From: Nitrospinaceae bacterium
GTDB lineage: Bacteria > Nitrospinota > Nitrospinia > Nitrospinales > VA-1
Direction: 5' to 3'
Length of the DNA stretch: 64,000 nucleotides
Assembly: GCA_021604505.1 (NCBI GenBank)
Contig: BQJC01000002.1
Location: 310,001-374,000 of the forward strand
In this document: one piece after another, positions 25,426 to 33,515 of the stretch
Position numbering within the stretch: position 1 is the stretch's first letter
Layout of the letters: every line of letters starts with the position of its first letter
Notes under the pieces: generated by a model
What the model saw: the letters and a program-made list of their open reading frames with translations, nothing else
What the model was told of the DNA's origin: nothing
Databases searched by the model: none
Translations under genes and position numbers: made by a program

Positions 25426-25879
25426 TTTGCGCCCTCACTGAAAAATCATTAGAAACGAATAAGGACCAAATGCATGGGTCTCCACCCCTTAAAACAAAGG
25501 GCCACACAAATTGGCAGAATGACTAGCATTAGCTGATAATAGGATTTTCCACAAAAAAGGAAAAGGCAAACCGTCACAATATTCTGTGATCCAGGCAACA
25601 TTTTCCAGCATTGGGAACCGTAATATAATCTGCATTATCGGGCCAATGTCAATAAAGAACAAATGAAATTCGAATAAACTTTGCCTGATTAGGCGTTCGC
25701 TATTCCGATATTCATCCGCTGAATCCCTAAGGCAATTAAAATCAATGCACAATTTAATGCGCGTTCCATGCTACCCTTGAGATAGCGACAGTATAGGCAT
25801 AGGGATATGGCGGGCTTGGCTGCCAGTTTGAACTCGGCGTCGATGGCAGGATCGTTTTCTGAACTTGAAAGGAGAGGCG
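25426..25879. other. Intergenic region upstream of glycan operon and of the dehydrogenase gene
   Basis: About 450 bases between divergent genes. It holds the promoter of the five-gene glycan operon (minus) and that of the dehydrogenase (plus). The ribosome site aaggaga before the ATG at 25880 is clear. An 87-codon open frame on the minus strand shows no family features and is not supported. Confidence 0.5.
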
Positions 25880-26962
25880 ATGAAGAAAAAAATCAATTCA
25901 GTCCTGGTCATCGGTTTAGGAAAAGTGGGTTCCCTGGTCGCCGCGTTATTGCATAAAAATGACTATCGAGTGACGGGTTTGGATCGAGCCGGTAATTCAT
26001 CCCGGTTATTTAAATTTGTCGTCGGGGATGTGCAGAATACCCGGTTTCTTAAGTTGCATTTGGAAACCCACGATGCCGTGGTGACCTGCCTTCCTTATCA
26101 TCTCAATCTTGCAGTCGCCCAGACGGCACACGCAGTGGGGTGCCACTATTTTGATCTCACCGAAGATGTTGCAACGACTAAGGCTATCCGCAAACTTGCC
26201 GAAACCGCCAAAGGGGTCATGGTTCCGCAATGCGGATTGGCGCCGGGTTTCATCGGGATCGTCGGAGCTGATCTGGTAAAACCATTCGATAAATTGCGCA
26301 GTATAGAACTTCGGGTGGGTGCTTTGCCGCAACATCCCAGAGGCATGCTGGGCTATGCGTTCAACTGGTCTTCGGAAGGTGTCGTCAACGAATACCTGAA
26401 CGACTGCGAGGTGATCAAGGATGGGAAAAGAGCCAAAATCCCTTCGATGGACGGGCTCGAAACCATCGTCATTGACGGCGTGCAGTTGGAAGCCTTCACC
26501 ACTTCAGGGGGCCTCGGAACCATGTGCGAAACCTTCAACAACAAGGTCGCCCATCTCAATTACAAAACCATCCGTTATCCCGGACATTGCCGATTGATGC
26601 GTTTTTTTTTCAACGAACTTTATATGCGGGAAAAGCGCGAGCTGGCTGGGGAAATACTGGTGCACGCCAAACCGCCAGTGAACGATGATGTGGTTTATGT
26701 GCATGCCGCTGTGGAGGGTTGGAAAAAGAAAAATCTTTTCCGCGACGAATTCGTACGCAGTTATTTTCCCAGAAAAATTGCGGGCCAGGTGTGGAAAGCC
26801 ATATCGTGGACCACCTCCGCTTCCGTCTGCGCGGTTCTGGAAATGGTTTCAGAGGGAAATCTGGCCTCACAAGGATTTCTGAAACAGGAAGAGATTCCCC
26901 TGGACCTGTTTAATAAAACCCGGACAGGCTCTTTATTTTCGAGCCAAACAAAAACATCGTGA
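25880..26962 (+). CDS. Saccharopine dehydrogenase-like oxidoreductase
   Basis: 360 residues. The N-terminus has a Rossmann fold SVLVIGLGKVGSLVAALLHK, then VVTCLPYHLNLAVAQTAHAV and HYFDLTEDVATTKAI, and the C-terminal substrate domain has VMVPQCGLAPGFIGIVGADL and LEAFTTSGGLGTMCETF. These are typical of the saccharopine dehydrogenase/lysine-ketoglutarate reductase-like family that forms or splits secondary-amine adducts with NAD(P). The real substrate cannot be read. The ATG at 25880 is chosen because aaggaga lies six bases before it. There is no lysine-pathway gene nearby, so it may act in a different amino-acid or polyamine pathway. Confidence 0.87.
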   Translation: MKKKINSVLVIGLGKVGSLVAALLHKNDYRVTGLDRAGNSSRLFKFVVGDVQNTRFLKLHLETHDAVVTCLPYHLNLAVAQTAHAVGCHYFDLTEDVATTKAIRKLAETAKGVMVPQCGLAPGFIGIVGADLVKPFDKLRSIELRVGALPQHPRGMLGYAFNWSSEGVVNEYLNDCEVIKDGKRAKIPSMDGLETIVIDGVQLEAFTTSGGLGTMCETFNNKVAHLNYKTIRYPGHCRLMRFFFNELYMREKRELAGEILVHAKPPVNDDVVYVHAAVEGWKKKNLFRDEFVRSYFPRKIAGQVWKAISWTTSASVCAVLEMVSEGNLASQGFLKQEEIPLDLFNKTRTGSLFSSQTKTS

Positions 26963-27013
26963 CGTTGCGCTGAAAATTTTGCGGCTTTAAACTGGGAAGG
27001 CGCGATGAACAAT

Positions 27014-27424
27014 TCAGGAAGTTTTTGCAGGCAGGCCCAATTCCTCAATGGTCCGGTGCGCGGCCCGTACCTCGCCCACCGCTAAATCAAAAAACGCATC
27101 CAGCCGCTCTCTCATATCCGGCGACAGAGACACCAGTTTAGAGCGGGCGTCTTTAGGATTCTCCTCTTCACGAATGAAATCATGTTCTATAGCCGTCTCA
27201 AGATATTTGCCGGCTGTTTGAGCGCTTTTGATTCCGATCATGAATTTGAGCGCATCGGTTTTTCGCACCGGACGATCGCTCTTCCACACACGAGTCAATA
27301 AATCCCAGTAGGACGCCGAATAAAATTCAGGGTCGCCCCGGAACACCTGAAGCCAGTTTTGCCCCACATGGTCGATCATGTTCAGATACTCTTTGCGCTG
27401 TTCAGCTGTGTATTTGAGTTTCAT
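27014..27424 (-). CDS. MarR-like winged-helix regulator (putative)
   Basis: 136 residues from the ATG at 27424, which has an aggaggg site just upstream. The middle (KTDALKFMIGIKSAQTAGKY then LETAIEHDFIREEENPKDAR-SKLVSLSP) reads as a winged helix with a recognition helix and a wing, followed by a C-terminal helix for dimerisation (MRERLDAFFDLAVGEV). This is the general plan of MarR-type regulators, but no specific subfamily is recognised. It is divergent from a His-rich exported protein gene, and a 19-base perfect palindrome lies between them, a plausible operator. Confidence 0.6.
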   Translation of the reverse strand: MKLKYTAEQRKEYLNMIDHVGQNWLQVFRGDPEFYSASYWDLLTRVWKSDRPVRKTDALKFMIGIKSAQTAGKYLETAIEHDFIREEENPKDARSKLVSLSPDMRERLDAFFDLAVGEVRAAHRTIEELGLPAKTS

Positions 27425-27479
27425 AGCCCTCCTCACAAATTAAAACCGCCCAAATGTAACCGATTCAGTTCATTTTTGC

Positions 27480-27498
27480 AATAAATGTTACATTTATT
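27480..27498. promoter_or_regulatory. Perfect 19-base palindrome, candidate operator
   Basis: aataaatgt-t-acatttatt has nine-base perfect arms around one centre base. A related half-site aaatgtaac lies at about 27452-27460. It stands 56 bases upstream of the winged-helix regulator start and about 120 bases upstream of the promoter of the His-rich gene. An autoregulatory operator is inferred. Confidence 0.55.
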
Positions 27499-27615
27499 TT
27501 TAAGGACAATCTTACCTGCATTCTCATCCAGTATCCATGAATCTCATTTAAAAACAAGTAATTATGTGCATTCCCAAAAAGGTTTTCAAAAGATTAAAAA
27601 AAATTGACATTAATA

Positions 27616-27644
27616 TTGACAATAAAAATACATGCATTTATTAT
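27616..27644 (+). promoter_or_regulatory. Sigma-70-type promoter of His-rich gene 1
   Basis: TTGACA (27616-27621), exactly 17 bases, then TATTAT (27639-27644). The region resembles the promoter of the second His-rich gene at 54392-54420 (both have tattgacaataaa followed by atgca). Confidence 0.75.
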
Positions 27645-27715
27645 TATATAGTCTTTGCGCAAAAAATAAAGACCCATTTTATAAGCAGAACCTATTCAGT
27701 ACAGGAGGGCACACC

Positions 27716-28135
27716 ATGAAAAATGCATTTCTTTTGGGAGCAGCCGTTTTAATAGTGGTTGGATCAAATTCCGACGCATTTGCCCATTCAACAAACAAAG
27801 CGCCCGCCGATACACAGGCGAACCGCTACCTTAGCGGATTGGAAGGTAACGTCGAGTTGATTACCAGAAGACACCATCACGGCCACCGTGGAGGCCATTT
27901 TCGTGGCCATCGGCACGGACGGCATTTTGGTTTTAAAAGCCACCGTCATGGCCATCACAGACACCACTTTGGCGGGCTGCACCTCCACAAACATTACCGC
28001 CCCCACTACAGGCCCTATCGCAATCACTACCGCGGCGGCTACTCTTATCGAGGACCAAAATATTATGGATACAAGCATCACAGGCATTATTACCGGGAAT
28101 ATGGTCCCTATGGGTATCGGAATCACAGATATTGA
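27716..28135 (+). CDS. Histidine-rich exported protein 1
   Basis: 139 residues. A signal peptide (MKNAFLLGAAVLIVVGSNSD, with cleavage near AFA-HS) is followed by a short acidic-neutral stretch and then a domain dominated by His, Arg, Gly and Tyr (HHHGHRGGHFRGHRHGRHF, HHRHHFGGLHLHKHYRPHY). Such composition binds Ni, Cu, Zn or haem in other proteins, but no defined family is recognised. The start ATG at 27716 has aggaggg nine bases before it. A strong promoter lies upstream and a divergent regulator next door. A metal-storage or periplasmic metal-buffering role is inferred only from composition. Confidence 0.75.
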   Translation: MKNAFLLGAAVLIVVGSNSDAFAHSTNKAPADTQANRYLSGLEGNVELITRRHHHGHRGGHFRGHRHGRHFGFKSHRHGHHRHHFGGLHLHKHYRPHYRPYRNHYRGGYSYRGPKYYGYKHHRHYYREYGPYGYRNHRY

Positions 28136-28161
28136 TCGATGGACAAATTCTCCATAAAACG

Positions 28162-28599
28162 ATGATGGACCTGGATTTGCTATTGCAACAACATCGCCTC
28201 TGGTTTGAAGCCAGGGGAAACGCCGGGAAAAAAGCGGAATTGAGCGAAGCCAACCTTAAAGGCGCAAACCTCGAAAACGCCGTCCTGGTCGAAGCCCATC
28301 TTCAAGGAGCCGATCTTTTCCGGGCCAATCTGAAAGGTGCTGATCTCCGCGGGGCCAACCTGCAGGACAGCAGGCTCGGCCAAGCTCAATTGCAGGGCGC
28401 CAATCTGGAAGAAACCGATTTGATGTGGGCTGACCTCCAGGGGGCGAATCTGGAAAACGCCAATCTGGATGGAACTTATTTGCAGGGCGCCAATTTAAGG
28501 AGAGTGATCGGGTTATCCAAACTGCAACTCGACCGGGCGGTGGTGGATGAAAGCACGTGCCTGCCGGCATCGTACTCAAAGACCTTTAAATCATCCTAA
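28162..28599 (+). CDS. Pentapeptide-repeat protein 1
   Basis: 145 residues. After a short helical start (MMDLDLLLQQHRLWFEARG) there are about 15 A(D/N)LxG/x units such as AELSEANLKGANLENA and ADLRGANLQDSRLGQAQLQG, which fold as a right-handed quadrilateral beta-helix. The C-terminal end (SKLQLDRAVVDESTCLPAS) caps the helix. A second protein with the same plan lies at 47757. The start ATG at 28162 aligns with that protein's helix; an in-frame TTG at 28132 overlaps the stop of the His-rich gene and is an alternative. Function is unknown; some relatives mimic DNA, but many do not. Confidence 0.85.
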   Translation: MMDLDLLLQQHRLWFEARGNAGKKAELSEANLKGANLENAVLVEAHLQGADLFRANLKGADLRGANLQDSRLGQAQLQGANLEETDLMWADLQGANLENANLDGTYLQGANLRRVIGLSKLQLDRAVVDESTCLPASYSKTFKSS

Positions 28600-28633
28600 A
28601 GTGTTTGTTCCTGCCAAACGCTCTGAGGATCGT

Positions 28634-29410
28634 TTAAAAATCCCTCACCCGTTCGACCCACTCCGGGTGATCGATGAAAGGGTTTCGATTCCCCTGAACC
28701 AATTCGATGAAAGAATTTCTCTCCTCCTCCCACGCATCGGGAGGATCTTCAAAGTGCCACTTTCTAAACCGGTCTTCCACCTCTTCAGCAATCTTCACCC
28801 CGTATTGGCGGGACATATAAAAATAGGCGCGGGCGATGTCACCCCGCGCACCCGGCCTCGGACTTGACACAGACGTGCTTTTATCTCTGCAAAACCTGTA
28901 TTCCTGCATTCCTCCAAACGCACCAGAAAGTTCGGTTGGCCCCTCGTCTTCATCGCCGACGGCGGGAAACAGGTTGTGCATGTCCGCCTCCCGCGTCTTA
29001 AACTTGGGAGAAAGCACATTGCAACAGCGTGACCCTTTTCCCTCTCCCTTGCCATCACCGCGGCAAAGGGCTTCATCCCAGCACTTGAGAGACTTGGCAA
29101 ACGTGGATACCGGAACCGCATGCACCCATTCCAATATTGTTCGTTGCTCCCTGTTTTCAGTCCCCTTCGGCCCGTGGTCGCACATCTTAGGGTACACCTG
29201 CTGGATCTTATCGAAAAAACATCCACAATGCAGGGTCTTGAAATAGTTTCCCTCCAAATAGATCTTTTTCAACTGTTTTCTCGATATTTCGACGCTGATC
29301 ATGCTGGAAGGCGTCAGCAGTCCGTCATCCATCGGCTGTGAAAACACCGGGACAGCGTGATATAGTATAATAAGGGCAAGGACGGTCAATAAATGTATTC
29401 GATGGTACAT
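28634..29410 (-). CDS. Secreted endonuclease I family nuclease
   Basis: 258 residues from the ATG at 29410. A signal peptide (HLLTVLALIILYHAVPVFS) directs it to the periplasm or medium. The endonuclease I (EndA/NucM) fold shows EWVHAVPVSTFA, READMHNLFPAVGDEDEG, RGDIARAYFYMSRQYGV and GNRNPFIDHPEWVERV; the His of EWVHA and the Asn of HNLFP are the catalytic/metal residues in the family. Several cysteines suggest disulphides after export. Family members cut DNA and RNA non-specifically for nutrient recovery. It is divergent from msrP and lacks a clear ribosome site at either possible start. Confidence 0.92.
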   Translation of the reverse strand: MYHRIHLLTVLALIILYHAVPVFSQPMDDGLLTPSSMISVEISRKQLKKIYLEGNYFKTLHCGCFFDKIQQVYPKMCDHGPKGTENREQRTILEWVHAVPVSTFAKSLKCWDEALCRGDGKGEGKGSRCCNVLSPKFKTREADMHNLFPAVGDEDEGPTELSGAFGGMQEYRFCRDKSTSVSSPRPGARGDIARAYFYMSRQYGVKIAEEVEDRFRKWHFEDPPDAWEEERNSFIELVQGNRNPFIDHPEWVERVRDF

Positions 29411-29460
29411 GAGAGGAATTATAGCAATTGTTCCTCCCAAACATCCAGAAGGATAAATCC

Positions 29461-30450
29461 ATGAGCCAAATAATTCTTCCGAAAGCCTGGCATGTTCCTC
29501 AAAAAGAAATCACTCCTGAATCCGTATTTAACAACCGCAGGCATTTTCTAAAATTGATGGGGTTCACCGCCGCCGGAATTGCCGGCGCTCTCCTGGCGCC
29601 GCCGGCGTTTGCAAACAGTGCGGGCTCGAAGCTGGCAGAAAAATTGTTCCAGGACAACCAGAACTCAGCCCTTCCCTATTTTCCCAATTTAAAGCGCAGT
29701 CCCGACTATACGATTCGCCGGCCCATGACCGATGAAAAAGTGGCTCTCAAATATAATAATTTCTATGAATTCAGCTCCGAGAAAGACCGCGTGTGGCAGT
29801 CCATTGACGCTTTCGAACCCAGGCCCTGGGAAATCGAAATCGGCGGGCTGGTGGAAAATCCCGGCAAATACTCGATCGACGATTTTATTAAAACTTTCAA
29901 TCTGGAAGAACGCGTGTACCGCCACCGTTGTGTGGAAACCTGGGCGATGGTCGTTCCATGGAATGGCTTTCCCATGTCGGATTTGATCGACCAGGTGCAA
30001 CCCAAATCCAACTCCCGCTATGTGAAGTTCACCAGTTTTGACGACCCGGAGGCCGCTCCCGGACAAAAGCGCTTTAACGATCTGCCCTGGCCTTACACCG
30101 AAGCTCTGACCATGTCTGAAGCGATGAACGAATTGACTTTCATCGGGACCGGGGTTTACGGGCACATCCTGCCCAAACAACATGGTGCGCCGATCCGTCT
30201 GGTGACGCCCTGGAAATATGGATTCAAGAGCATCAAGTCCATCGTCAAAATCGAGTTCACCGATTCCAGGCCCGCAACCTTCTGGAACACTCTAATCCCC
30301 AGGGAATACGATTTCGAAGCCAACGTCAACCCCGATGTTCCGCATCCGCGCTGGTCGCAACGGCGGGAAAAGATGATCGGCACGGGCGAAATCTTTGCCA
30401 CGCAGAAATACAACGGCTACGGGGACTTCGTCGCCGAACTTTATGCATAA
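29461..30450 (+). CDS. msrP: Protein-methionine-sulfoxide reductase catalytic subunit MsrP
   Basis: 329 residues. MsrP (YedY) is a periplasmic molybdopterin enzyme that repairs oxidised methionine in exported proteins. A Tat signal (NRRHFLKLMGFTAAGIAG) is followed by a typical N-terminus and VYRHRCVETWAMVVPWNGFP, whose cysteine coordinates molybdenum. GTGVYGHILPKQHGAPIRLV and TPWKYGFKSIKSIVKIEFTD are also family hallmarks. The ATG at 29461 follows an aaggataa site. The membrane partner MsrQ (YedZ), usually adjacent, is not next to it here; the electron donor is either elsewhere or different. Confidence 0.96.
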   Translation: MSQIILPKAWHVPQKEITPESVFNNRRHFLKLMGFTAAGIAGALLAPPAFANSAGSKLAEKLFQDNQNSALPYFPNLKRSPDYTIRRPMTDEKVALKYNNFYEFSSEKDRVWQSIDAFEPRPWEIEIGGLVENPGKYSIDDFIKTFNLEERVYRHRCVETWAMVVPWNGFPMSDLIDQVQPKSNSRYVKFTSFDDPEAAPGQKRFNDLPWPYTEALTMSEAMNELTFIGTGVYGHILPKQHGAPIRLVTPWKYGFKSIKSIVKIEFTDSRPATFWNTLIPREYDFEANVNPDVPHPRWSQRREKMIGTGEIFATQKYNGYGDFVAELYA

Positions 30451-30464
30451 CAGCCAAAACCCAT

Positions 30465-31382
30465 TCACCGTTTTCTATTCAGAGCTTTCTTCAACGTCCA
30501 GGCGACGTTAATTTTCTTCCTGCAAAATTTATAGATGGCTTCACTGAGCGGCATCAGTTGGCAGTGGTCGGTCAAAATTCCCGCCTCGCTGCAATTGATG
30601 ATCTCGACCGGACCCTCGCGCTTCCAGGTGGTGAACGCCCAGTTAAACCATTGCTTGGACACGGACATGGCCTTTAACGTCGGCAAGTTCCGTCCATGGA
30701 TATCGGTTTCCAAAACGATATTCTCCTGCTGGCGTTGATAGGTGGACTCCAATTGCTCTTCTGCGTTTTCCCCTTCCCGGCTGTGGGTTTTTTTCTGCGG
30801 ATAGGACAAATCCTGCCCCACAAACAGGATCGGATTGGTTCCGCTCTGAAACGCCAGGTCATAAGCGACGGACAGCACCGTTCCACCGGGCGTTAAGTGT
30901 CCGAGATGCGGCGCCTGCCGTTGAATCTCAGTGAGAGTGGGAATATCCGGTGCAAACTTACTGTAAAAAACCACCTCGCCTTCCCAGAGGTCAAGCACCT
31001 TGGGGTGAATGATAGAAGGCGCGATCAAAGTCATTCCCCGGGACCGAACCCCTTTAAAGAATTTGGTGATATCTTCCTGCGGATCGAGGCAGGCCACAAA
31101 GGCGGGTGTTATGCTGTGAGCCAACAGCGGTTTTAAGGCGGCATCGCTGGCGATGATCACCGCTTTTTCTTTTGCCTGGTTCAAAAAACGAATGTTTTTA
31201 TCCAGCGAAGGGCCCGCTCCAACCACAATGCCGGGCAGAGCTTTTAACTTGTTCTTTAGAGAAGCAACGCCGGGATTTCTCTCGATGGCATTCAGGTTCG
31301 CTTTAAAATTCTGCTTCCAGAGTTCATTGAACCTTAAAAGTGTGGCGGATTTGACTTCCTTTATGTGCGGGTCCATGTTCAT
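30465..31382 (-). CDS. DUF115 (MptE-like) protein, likely flagellin-modification factor
   Basis: 305 residues. The core LPGIVVGAGPSLDKNIRFL, AVIIASDAALKPLLAHSITP and TPGGTVLSVAYDLAFQSGTN with LFVGQDLSYPQ is the DUF115 nucleotide-binding fold. In bacteria it is found in motility accessory factors (Maf) that transfer sugars such as pseudaminic or legionaminic acid to flagellin. Its position directly downstream of fliK-flgD-flgE on the same strand supports such a role, although a terminator separates it from flgE. Direct proof of the sugar is absent and there are no sialic-type sugar genes in view. Confidence 0.82.
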   Translation of the reverse strand: MNMDPHIKEVKSATLLRFNELWKQNFKANLNAIERNPGVASLKNKLKALPGIVVGAGPSLDKNIRFLNQAKEKAVIIASDAALKPLLAHSITPAFVACLDPQEDITKFFKGVRSRGMTLIAPSIIHPKVLDLWEGEVVFYSKFAPDIPTLTEIQRQAPHLGHLTPGGTVLSVAYDLAFQSGTNPILFVGQDLSYPQKKTHSREGENAEEQLESTYQRQQENIVLETDIHGRNLPTLKAMSVSKQWFNWAFTTWKREGPVEIINCSEAGILTDHCQLMPLSEAIYKFCRKKINVAWTLKKALNRKR

Positions 31383-31480
31383 GCGGACAATGTAACAAAA
31401 AACCAGGGCAACTCAAACACGAGAGCTGGGAACGTACCCAACTTTCTTTTGAAACAAGGAAGTATTTTTGGCAAATAAAA

Positions 31481-31504
31481 AGGCCCGGGTAAAAACCCGG
31501 GCCT
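31481..31504 (-). terminator. Terminator of the fliK-flgD-flgE operon
   Basis: Ten-base perfect stem aggcccgggt/acccgggcct with a four-base loop. On the minus strand it is followed by ttttattt, fitting a rho-independent terminator just downstream of flgE. Confidence 0.85.
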
Positions 31505-31532
31505 CAGGAGATCCTGACGTTAACCACGCGAT

Positions 31533-32771
31533 TTACCGAACGAGGTTCACGGTTTCGGTCAGGAGGTCGTCTGTGGTGGTGATGACCCGGGCGCTGGCCT
31601 GAAACGCCTGCTGGGTCTGGATCATGGTAACGAATTCCGATGCCAGATCGACATTGGACAACTCCAGCGAACTGCCGAGCACCGATCCGAACCCTCCCGT
31701 TTCCGCCGCACCAAGAATGGGCTGTCCGGATTGGCCCGATTCGGCAAATAGATTTTGACCGACGCGGTTCAACCCAACCGGTGACAGAAAGTCTGCAAGA
31801 CCCACCTGAAATAAATTATCCGACTGGCCGTTGTTGAACAAACCGGATATGACACCCGCGGAATTGACGGATAAACCGATCAGAGTTCCTGTTGGGAAAC
31901 CGTCCTGAATCAGGGAGTTGTTGTTCGATTGCGCCGCAAACCCGGTGAATTTCCGGTTGGTGGCCCCGGTAGAATCGACCAGATCCCAGGTCAAGGTTTG
32001 CGTGTTTGCCGGAGGGTTGGAGCTGGAATAATCAATGACAATAGTCTGATCGGCAATCGCCCCACCGTTGATGGCAGAGAGCTGTCCTGTGGTATCAAAG
32101 GTGACGGTTCCGGACGCTCCTGAGGTGACGGCTCCTGTCGAGGGGCTGGCCACAAACGACCAGGTGTTTCCCGTTGTGGCTTTAGTGAAAGTCATACTCA
32201 TGATGACCTGGGTGCCGACTGAGTTAAAAAGAGTAACTGGAGAGGTGAACGTCGTACCGCCTGACGAAGCGGAGTTGAGATTGGCGCCGAGCGTGAATGT
32301 GGTGCTCGCCTGCGGTGCGGACTGCACGCCCGCCAGGTCGACGCTGGTCAGACTGGAAGAAGTGACACCGTTCGTGATTTGAAAACCTTGTAGCGTTTCA
32401 CCGGTGGAGGACTGCACCAATCCCTGATCGTTCAAACGAAATTGTCCGTTGCGGGTGTAGAAATTTCCTATGCCATTATTGACGATGAAAAACCCCGACC
32501 CGTCCACGGCCATATCGAGAGCGTTGGAAGAGGACTCGAAAGCGCCCTGTGTAAAAGATTGCAGAACGCTTTGCAACTGAGAACCGGTCCCCACCTGGCT
32601 GGTGGTATCGCCGTTGGCGAGAAGCGTACTGAACGTATCGCTGAATACAGCTTTACTTCCCTTGAAACCGACGGTGTTCACATTGGCAATGTTGTCGCCA
32701 ATGATGTTCAAGGCCTGAGAGTTACTGGTGAGGCCCGATACCCCTGTGAATAATGCGCTGATTAACGCCAT
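31533..32771 (-). CDS. flgE: Flagellar hook protein FlgE
   Basis: 412 residues forming the hook that joins rod and filament. The N-terminus has the axial-protein motif SALFTGVSGLTSNSQALNII with GDNIANVNTVGFKGSKAVF, then LQSVLQSFTQGAFESSSNA and the LDMAVDGSGFFIV block. The C-terminus has ELSNVDLASEFVTMIQTQQA and FQASARVITTTDDLLTETV, matching the terminal helices of flagellar axial proteins. It is last in a compact fliK-flgD-flgE order, 23 bases after flgD. Length is close to the usual 400-440. Confidence 0.97.
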   Translation of the reverse strand: MALISALFTGVSGLTSNSQALNIIGDNIANVNTVGFKGSKAVFSDTFSTLLANGDTTSQVGTGSQLQSVLQSFTQGAFESSSNALDMAVDGSGFFIVNNGIGNFYTRNGQFRLNDQGLVQSSTGETLQGFQITNGVTSSSLTSVDLAGVQSAPQASTTFTLGANLNSASSGGTTFTSPVTLFNSVGTQVIMSMTFTKATTGNTWSFVASPSTGAVTSGASGTVTFDTTGQLSAINGGAIADQTIVIDYSSSNPPANTQTLTWDLVDSTGATNRKFTGFAAQSNNNSLIQDGFPTGTLIGLSVNSAGVISGLFNNGQSDNLFQVGLADFLSPVGLNRVGQNLFAESGQSGQPILGAAETGGFGSVLGSSLELSNVDLASEFVTMIQTQQAFQASARVITTTDDLLTETVNLVR

Positions 32772-32794
32772 GAGCGGAACTCCTCTTCTGTTAT

Positions 32795-33457
32795 TTAAAT
32801 ACTGACACGTGAGATTTCGCTCACAGATATTTTTTGACCATTGATGATCGCATTAGCTCCGTCTTCTTCAAATACCACGTCGGTGATTTTTCCAGAAATA
32901 AACGTCTGGGCCGCCACTTCATCTCCATTGGCTTTCTGGGCTTTCACCTGGAACGTGTAAACTCCCGGGTCGACCGGTTTTCCCTGTCCATCGGTTCCAT
33001 TCCAGACTGCCTGGCTGTTGCCGGCGGTTTGCCCCGCAATGGTCAAGGTGGTGACCTTTTGCCCAGTACTGTCAAAAATTTCGACCTCTACCTGCTCGGC
33101 ATCCTCACTCAAGGAAAAGTTTAGAGATTCCGTTTCACCCGGATTGAGATTGATAACATTACCAGGGGCATCGATATTTTTACCGATCAGATTGACCAGG
33201 GACGAATTGTTGACGGCCTGTTCAAATTTCTGGATCTGCTCCAGGTTGGCGTTGACATTGGTCATCTGCTCCAAACTGCTGAACTGGGCCAATTGGGCGC
33301 TAAAATCTTCCGCGCTCTGTGGGTCCAGAGGATCCTGAGCCTGAAGCTGGGCCACCAGAAGCTGAAGAAAGGCATCTTTGCCCAATGACTGGTTGCCGGC
33401 AATATTGGTGGAAGCCGAAGCGACTTCCGTGGCAATGGGTGTCAAACCTGTTATCAT
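32795..33457 (-). CDS. flgD: Flagellar hook assembly (cap) protein FlgD
   Basis: 220 residues. FlgD caps the growing hook and is removed at completion. The N-terminal segment has LGKDAFLQLLVAQLQAQDPL and then SAEDFSAQLAQFSSLEQMTN, the strict family signature. The C-terminal part is a beta-domain with AVWNGTDGQGKPVDPGVYTF (FlgD Ig-like/tudor region) and ends in GQKISVSEISRVS. It sits between fliK and flgE on the same strand. Confidence 0.97.
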   Translation of the reverse strand: MITGLTPIATEVASASTNIAGNQSLGKDAFLQLLVAQLQAQDPLDPQSAEDFSAQLAQFSSLEQMTNVNANLEQIQKFEQAVNNSSLVNLIGKNIDAPGNVINLNPGETESLNFSLSEDAEQVEVEIFDSTGQKVTTLTIAGQTAGNSQAVWNGTDGQGKPVDPGVYTFQVKAQKANGDEVAAQTFISGKITDVVFEEDGANAIINGQKISVSEISRVSI

Positions 33458-33515
33458 TTTTTAAATCTCCTGAAGTTCTGATGGCAACTCAAATATACTC
33501 TGACGTAATTTTTCA

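Noticed and set aside
25489-25752. 87-codon frame on the minus strand in the gap before the glycan operon
   Set aside because: No ribosome site, no domain and odd composition; it lies in a promoter region.
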